Shown here piece by piece: positions 57,542 through 64,000 of a stretch of 64,000 bases of DNA. Origin of the DNA: Sanderia malayensis (Eukaryota > Cnidaria > Scyphozoa > Semaeostomeae > Pelagiidae). The notes under the pieces are model-generated. The model was not told the origin of the DNA, searched no databases, and saw only the letters and a program-made list of their open reading frames with translations. The translations under genes and the position numbers were made by a program. The stretch lies in the NCBI GenBank assembly GCA_013076295.1, contig RQOL01000618.1, positions 1,240,001 to 1,304,000 of the forward strand. The letters run 5' to 3'. Within the stretch, counting starts at the first letter, position 1; every line of letters begins with the position of its first letter.

Positions 57542-60524
57542 ATGTTCTCGCTTCAAGCAAACCCGAAAAACGTGTTCAATTTCATGCCTCACAGTAAAGA
57601 AATATTGGTGCAAAGCCCAACAGGAGATTTGGATGATGCAGAAGTATTTGAGTCGTGCAACAGACGTTCTATACGAGGCCGAAACCCTTTGCGACCATCA
57701 AGTGCTACAAGCATTGCACGACCAGCAAGCCCATTGGTAAACAGAGCTCGCCCAAGATCCCCTAATTATGCGAATGCAATTGGTAGTATTGATAATAATA
57801 ACGTTGCGTTGTCTTGTGGAAAAATTGAACTGTTTATCAGATGCGAAGAACTGCTTAAAATGGATGCATTTAGCAGCAGTGATCCAGTGTGCGTACTCTA
57901 CGTGCTAAAGTATGGTCAGTGGATTGAGTACGAAAGGACGGAATGCATTCCCAATTGTCAGAAGCCTAAGGTATGACTTTCCTATACTCTGCACTATGCA
58001 ATATTGCAATATTGCATTACACTGCTCTACACAAACTACACTGCACTATATAGGCTCGTGGCGATTATGGGAGCCAGAAACCCGCAATAATTTTTAAAAT
58101 ACAGGGTCCACATTTGTTACCAATCGCACTTCCCAATATCTTTTGCCACGCTGATGTTCTGCTAGGACACTAGGATACTCAGAGAAGATGCTTGTTACTA
58201 AAGATCAGTAGTGTTTCTATGCAAGTGTGATTTAAATGGTACTTTTGTTTTGCCTTTGGCATTGTTTTTACTCCACATGCTGAGGAGGAGCATTTTTTGA
58301 TATTTTAATGTGCCGGAATTTTTCACGATCTTTTCTCTTCTATTTGAAATAGTTTGCAGAAACATTTATTTTGGATTCGAACAACATAGATCATCAGAAT
58401 TTGAAATTATCGGTGTTCGACTCGGACAATCTCGCATCAAAAGACCTTCACAAACACCAGCTGATTGGCTCAACCGAGACACGACTGTCAACACTCGTAA
58501 CTTCATCCGCCCCGCAAGGATACAACCTTCAGTTTCAGGAACATAAATCAAAGCGAGGCAAGATTTACGTCACAGCAGAAGTGGCCGATGAACAAGCAAG
58601 AAATACGAATATCAAACTTCGCCTTTGTGCCTTGAAACTTTCTAAAAAGGGCCTAAACATATTCGGAAAATGTGATGCGTATTTTGAATTGGAAAGGAAA
58701 CTGAAAGACGATAGATATCATCCTGTTTATCGGTCGGAAGTTATATTCCGGAATTCGGATCCTCGGTATGATTACGAGACAATTTACGTTATCTCGTAAC
58801 AAGGTTTATTATTTAATTGAGCATCGAATTAAAATCAGAAAAATACTATTTTTGTATTTAAGGTGGCGACCAATCGAAATTACTCTGCAGAAATTGTGCA
58901 ATGGTAATAAAGACAACGGTGTGCAGATAACTGTGTTTCACTTCAATCCGAAAGGTAACCATGCATTCATTGGCTCTGCAGAAACGTCTTACTCCAGCAT
59001 GACAGAAAGGTACGCTAATTGATTTGCGCCTATCATTCTGCAATGCAATGGAATCTTCACACTATGCTATGCCATACTAACTATGCTATTCTATGCTATG
59101 CTATGCTATGCTATGCTATGCTATGCTATGTAATGCAATGCTACACTATACGATGCTATGCTATGCTACACTATGCTATGCTATGAGGCTGTGCTGTGCT
59201 ATGCTATGCTATGCTATACTATGCTATGCTATGCTATGCTATGCTATGCTATGCAATGCAATGCTATACTATACGATGCCATGCTATGCTATGCTATACT
59301 ATGCTATGCTATGCTATGCTATGCTATACTATACTATGCTATGCTGTGCTTTGCAATGCACTACTATACTATACTATGTTATGCAATGATATGCTATGCT
59401 ATGTTGTGCAATGCAATACTGATCTTCCTATTATTTAATTACTTGTCGCAGGATAGGCGATGTTAAGACACTGCAATTACGGAAAGGAGGCCTAAGTCGC
59501 TCGGCATCGGTTGATTCAAAACGAGGCGGGCATGATTCAGTTGGTAAAAGTATGGTCAGAATCCTGCAGTGCGTGCCAGAGGAGCAGTATTCACTTGTCG
59601 ATTATGTGAAGGGAGGCTGTCGCGTTAACTTCTTAGCCGCCATTGACTTTTCTCTATCAAACGGAGGTCGGGACGACGAATCGTCTCTACACTACTGTGA
59701 TGAAAGCCAGGTAAGGAAAAAAGAACTTCTCGTCAGCGTACTTTTAAACTTTAATGCTTTTCTCTATTTGTTGAAAAGTATTCCCTTTTTCGTACTAATA
59801 CAATAAATAGATACAATTACAAGCACAGTCAACTCTGTCTAATTCGAACACCCCTGGGAAGCGTGAAAATGTTCGAATTACAAAAAGTTCGAATTATAGA
59901 GGTTTGTTTTGTAAGAATTGGTTCTTTTGTGGTCCTTGAAGGGACAGAGAATTTCGTTCGAATTAGATGGAGTTCGAATTACACGAGTTCGAACTATGCA
60001 GATTTGACAGTACAATAAAGCTAAACAAGCACGTAATGGGTGCTTGGTATAACATAATTGGCTTTTTGAAGTTTGCCAGGCTTAATTAAAAGGGACATTC
60101 ATTGAAGCGGGCGCTTACAAGAAGGGGGTAATTATTCGAAACGTTATCGTAACTTGCATGTCAATACCTTGAAATGGCCATGGTTGAGTATAAATATTTC
60201 ATTTCTCTCAATAGATCAATGTGTACGAAGAAGCTCTACAGGCCATGGGCTCGTGGCTTTCATATTACGATGCAAGAAATCGGTATAAACTTTACGGTTT
60301 TGCTGGAATTCTAAATGGTGATGCTTCAAGCGTGTCTTGCTTTCAGCTGAAAAGAACCGCGTCAGTAAAGAAGCAGTTCATCGGAGGCCCAAGTGCAATT
60401 GAGGTAATTTACGATGCTACTACTACTACTACTACTACCACTACTATATTACTACTACTACTATACTACTACTACTACTACTACTACTGCTGCTACTACT
60501 ACCACTACTATATTACTACTACTA

Positions 60525-60556
<32 letters not shown>

Positions 60557-60606
60557 GCTGCTACTACTACCACTACTATATTACTACTACTACTATACTA
60601 CTACTA

Positions 60607-60642
<36 letters not shown>

Positions 60643-63001
60643 CACTACTATATTACTACTACTACTACTACTACTACTACTGCTGCTACTACAGTTGACA
60701 TCCGCTTACTCGAATACCTGCTAACTCGAACATTCGCTTGCTCGAACGAATTTTCGTTTCCCTTGGACCAAAAGTGCTCGCTAACTCGAACTCCAAGAAT
60801 TTTTTCTCAAAATAATTCACACATTTTATTGTCTTTTCACTAAATTAATGTGTTATTAGTTGTTAGTAATTAATTGTCAAACACATCACTAACCTTCCTC
60901 TTTTAGGAGCTTGTGTCCCTATATCGTTCTCATTTGGCATGCATAGAACTTTCTGGACCCACTTTATTCACGCCTGTACTAAAGCAAATGATAAAAGAAG
61001 ACTTGAAGCCTGAAATCAGTCAGGAATCGCAACACTACACGCTGGCTTTAATTCTCACAGATGGAGTAGCCAATGATATGGAAGAATTTTTGGACACACT
61101 CGTCACGTGCAGCGATAAGCCAATAAGCATTATTGTAGTTTGTCTCGGACCACTTCGCATGGAAACATCTCATTACTTCAATGTAAGCTTCCGTTACCTT
61201 CTCCCCTTCTCTTTCGATTAATTTTATGCTTAACATAGAGCAATCTAAGGCCATTATTTGATAAATTACCAATGACAATGCTAACTTGCATTATGAAACT
61301 ACGAGCCTGCATAGACTAATATAGTGTGGTGGTGTGATGCAAGATTGTAAAGGTTAGCAATGGCATAGATAGAAAATTTTATAGGCGGGGGGCGAGAAAT
61401 TCAGATTTTCCGACAAAAATTCAACAAACATTTTTGTTTCTTCAAGAATATAAATATAAGAAAAGGAAATTAGTTAGAACTGAACGTAAACAAAAGATAT
61501 TTATTTTCCGACAAGATAAGCACTTTTCCGACAAAACGGCAGTTTAGCTCTACCGGGGGGTTTTTCGCCCCCACCCTGACCCCCTCTATCTACGCCATTG
61601 AAGGTTAGTGCAGTGTAGAGTCATACATAGGGAAACATTAATGGGTACATCATTTCTGGTTACATGAATATAACAATAGTCTTAGAATCAATGTAGCTTT
61701 TATTAACTGGATGAATGAAACATTTATTTACTTCGGTATCTGAGCTTCAAGCTCCACCAATCATCTCTATAATTAGAGTGATAATATGTAATTGGAATAT
61801 TTCATTTTTTTGTCATAGATTCTTGAAGATTCGGTAATGAAAAAATGTGGCAGAGCCATGGTTTACCCAGTTTCATTTTCAGACGAAAATGTTCACATTT
61901 CGATGCAATCGGTGAGTTCGAGTAAATGACAAACAAATAAATTATATTTTCATTTATTGTCACTGCAAAATCTTACACAGTAAAACCTGCATAGAGCCAG
62001 TGGATTAAGAACTTCCAGGATAATATTTTGCTCAAAACAATTGAAAAGACAATAGCCTATTGTTTTTTGACCAATTGGATGCAAATTTTACAGTTTCTTA
62101 CATGCGAGTCTTTTATGTACCGTAAATTCTCTATTAAGCCCCCCTCTCAATTAAGCCCCCCCTCTCTAATTAGCCCCCTTTTCAGAAGGAAAAATTTAAT
62201 AAGCCCCCCTCTCAATTTAGCCCCCCCCCCAATCTTCACTGATGCCAAAATAAGTAAACTTGACAAACAACGGAGATTTTAATTTTATTCATTGGTCGTT
62301 CAATACTTCTCAACAAATTCAAATTCAAATCATTTAGGCTTAAGTATTGTAGATATAAGCGTTTTTCACACAGACTTCATTGAATAATGTATTTCATGTA
62401 TTATTTAATGTATTTCCACCACTGAAAATGGTTTTCTATTGCAAAATATTTATTAAGCCCCCTCTCTCAATTTAGCCCCCCCTCTCTAATAAGCCCCCTC
62501 TTTAAAGTACTGAAAAACAATAAGCCCCCCGGGGGGCTTAAAAGAGAATTTACGGTAATCAATTTACATTTGACTAATCCATATGTTAAAATTAACCGAT
62601 CACATCACCAAATGACTATTACATCACAAGATATTTTGAAATCTGATTGGTCAAGTCCAGGAAAGAAGATTGGCGAATAAGGAACTCAAAAAGTCCTTTC
62701 TGCATTTAAATAATTCTCGCTTACAATTTCTATTTAGGCACGAGCGACTTTTGCCAGGTTGTCAAAAGACATTGTCAAGTTCTTCACGCACCGTAACATC
62801 AGACCAAACAAACCCATCATGAATTTGCCTCGAAATCAAGCCGAGACTGCCTACAACGATGGTTTCAGTGATGTCATAGATCATTTGGAAGCAGCAGAAA
62901 ATGAAAATTGGAAAAATTATCTCAAAGATGCAACTTCATATTGCCCAACGTGTGGGTCACACGCTCAGAACAATTCATATATGCCCGAAGTGGCGTTCTA
63001 A
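57542..63001 (+). CDS. Copine (two C2 domains and copine/vWA domain)
   Basis: A Ca2+-dependent phospholipid-binding membrane adaptor. Exons: 57542-57970, 58353-58765, 58863-59009, 59452-59710, 60215-60403, 60907-61182, 61819-61911, 62738-63001. Total 2070 nt, 689 residues (human copines about 540-590). A basic, Ser/Pro-rich N-terminal extension of about 95 residues precedes C2A (IELFIRCEELLKMDAFSSSDPVC; VFDSDN). C2B follows (LRLCALKLSKKGLNIFGKCD; VYRSEVIFRNSDPRWRP). The copine core then has QYSLVDYVKGGCRVNFLAAI, DFSLSNGG (MIDAS-like, usual DFTGSNG), LHYCDESQINVYEEAL, YGFAG, LALILTDGVANDMEE and ARLSKDIVKFF. The C-terminus ends with an unusual YCPTCGSHAQN tail. Start chosen because an in-frame stop lies at 57524; a spliced upstream start is possible. 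Which copine paralogue is unclear. Confidence 0.92.
59061..59420. repeat. (CTATG)n pentanucleotide microsatellite
   Basis: Over 350 bp of ctatg repeats with tracts of caatg and ctata variants, in the copine intron between exons 58863-59009 and 59452-59710. It produces long spurious open frames (MLCYAMLCYAM...) in all three plus-strand phases because the unit length is not divisible by three. Confidence 0.97.
59826..60014. mobile_element. Pogo/Tigger-like MITE
   Basis: Left end cagtcaactctgtctaattc gaac; right end, reversed, ctgtcaaatctgcatagttc gaac. The inside repeats gttcgaatta. The structure and ends recall Tc1/mariner-pogo MITEs. A left TA duplication is not evident. Related sequence (gaataaacagagttgactgt) occurs near 63718. 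Confidence 0.55.
60413..60692. repeat. (CTA)n trinucleotide microsatellite
   Basis: About 280 bp of cta/act repeats with gctgct and ccact interruptions at regular spacing, suggesting a higher-order unit of about 90 bp. In a copine intron, 10 bp after exon 60215-60403. Confidence 0.97.
60690..60800. mobile_element. Partial pogo-like element end
   Basis: cagttgacatccgcttactc gaatacctgctaactcgaac resembles the terminus of pogo-like elements; aactcgaa/ctcgaac is repeated. No matching right end was found. Confidence 0.4.
61358..61600. mobile_element. hAT-like MITE with perfect 8-bp TSD
   Basis: Left end caatggcatagataga, right end ctatctacgccattg (one mismatch as inverted repeats). It is flanked by aaggttag at 61350-61357 and 61601-61608, an exact 8-bp duplication. 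The 243-bp body has ttttccgacaaaa twice and a G/C palindrome (ggggggtttttcgcccccac) like that in the 20221-20988 element. No coding capacity. Copine intron. Confidence 0.85.
61979..62120. mobile_element. MITE, family A
   Basis: Starts cagtaaaacctgcatagagc and ends cttacatgcgagtcttttat; the inside has caatagcctattg. It abuts the mariner-like MITE at 62120, with that element's TA target at or next to its end. Confidence 0.55.
62120..62555. mobile_element. Mariner-like MITE (CCGTAAATTCTCT ends, TA duplication)
   Basis: Left ccgtaaattctctattaagc and right end (reversed) ccgtaaattctcttttaagc differ at one base over 20. Flanked by ta at 62118-62119 and 62556-62557. The body repeats (t)aagccccc(c)tctc many times. 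Copine intron. Confidence 0.8.
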
Positions 63002-64000
63002 TCACAGATTCACAAATCACTCGAGGTTACCCCCGTCAATATGGGGAATTTCCTAATACCGCGAATGCAAAATATATTATTAAACGGAGGGGACTAAACC
63101 TAAATTATTGGAACATTACGAGTATCGGGTCCGTCATATCAACATTTATAAACTTATAGCCATTCATATTTTAATGTAACTATCTCACAAAGGAAGGGTC
63201 TTAAGATAGTATAAACGTAAAAGTTATAAAAAAGTTCCCATAATCAACTATGTTTCTAAATTACTGTTGTCTATTTTATATATATAGTGTTTGAGAGATT
63301 AATATTGTCACGAGCAATCTTAAAAAAGAAATTTCGTGCCATCTTGTTGCAAAAAACGAAAATCATTATTTAATGCATCAAGTTAGTTACTTTATGATTG
63401 TAATAAAATGAACATTGAAATTAACAGTGGCGAACTTTCATGGCTCATTGCGCAGTTTGACACGTCTGAAACCAGAAATATTTCAGTAGTGATTTGCTGC
63501 TTTCGATTATAAACAGATTATATATATTTATATAGGCAAAACATTATCTATAATTATTTGTCAAAATAAATAACGCTACCAAAAACGCTTCACAATAAAT
63601 TCTATCAAAAGAATAAATTGGGGAGTAAATAAGAAATATAGCATGAGTTGGCTTATCTTGAAGGCTTGCGAAAATAATTAAGCTCTACATAGCAAAAAAT
63701 ATCGTCAGAAAATGTTCGAATAAACAGAGTTGACTGTAAACTCAAGTTTTAGCCACTCAAAGACTAGCATGAAAGCATAATTTGCGTGCATATACTTGGA
63801 TGCGAACGAATGGGGTGCGAATATAAAATAAAGGTTATACATTTAACGAAAAGCTTGCCATAAACTACAAAATAATTAAAAGCAATGCAAATAGATTTAC
63901 CTTAAAAATGATTCGCTAAGTTTCTGTGCTGTCTAGATTTAGTCCAGTCAAGTCTTGGTCAACGTTCAACAAACTAAGGAAGACTTTTTAACCCAAGATG
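63002..64000. other. Copine 3' flank
   Basis: No gene recognised. An aataaa at 63402-63407 is a possible copine polyadenylation signal. A pogo-like terminus (gaataaacagagttgactgt) lies at 63718-63737. Confidence 0.45.

Noticed and set aside
59093..59466. Long open frames MLCYAMLCYAM... on the plus strand
   Set aside because: They are translations of the (CTATG)n microsatellite, open in all three phases, and lie in a copine intron.
60414..60724. Open frames of poly-Leu/Tyr/Thr
   Set aside because: They arise from the (CTA)n repeat following a good splice donor at 60403; the next copine exon continues the protein at 60907.

Overview
This is a eukaryotic window: AT-rich, with split genes, long introns, GT-AG splice sites and many small non-autonomous transposable elements. 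Protein families, near-vertebrate exon structure and a single-exon class A-like GPCR nested in an intron suggest an early-branching invertebrate animal. A cnidarian, perhaps an anthozoan, is my best guess, but this is inference because nothing in the window fixes the taxon. Splice junctions were placed by hand by matching conserved protein blocks, consensus sites and intron phase. The multi-exon genes that are complete here (RAD54L, RPS28, TTC4, MMACHC, copine, SNAG zinc finger) each close to a whole number of codons.

Layout. 1-25417 (minus): cAMP phosphodiesterase PDE4, 3' end outside the window; 17 shared coding exons (1-6806) are preceded by four candidate alternative first exons (7860-7870, 18521-18846, 23344-23501, 25296-25417) that all end in the same phase. 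A GPCR gene (12542-13723, plus) lies inside its 5' introns. 25418-29348: no gene seen. 29349-30246 (minus): ribosomal protein RPS28. 31275-41362 (minus): RAD54L in 27 coding exons. 41363-44509: no convincing gene. 44510-47645 (minus): SNAG-domain, six-finger C2H2 transcription factor. 49061-54267 (minus): TTC4, with an AT-AC (U12-type) intron. 54384-55286 (plus): MMACHC, head to head with TTC4, start codons 116 bp apart. 57542-63001 (plus): a copine (two C2 domains plus von Willebrand A-like domain). 63002-64000: no gene seen.

Repeats. A 138-bp unit x6 and a 184-bp unit x5; (CTATG)n and (CTA)n microsatellites; two hAT-like elements with perfect 8-bp target-site duplications; mariner-like MITEs with TA duplications; a dispersed 120-170 bp MITE family; foldback elements; a tRNA-derived SINE; and a perfect 125-bp-arm inverted repeat.

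The genes do not form a pathway. They are housekeeping and signalling genes (cAMP breakdown, translation, homologous recombination, Hsp90 co-chaperone, cobalamin processing, Ca2+/membrane signalling). I found no previously undescribed multi-gene system. The most notable points are the AT-AC intron in TTC4, the PDE4 alternative first exons, the SNAG plus FEZF/GFI1-like finger protein, and the perfect long hairpin.
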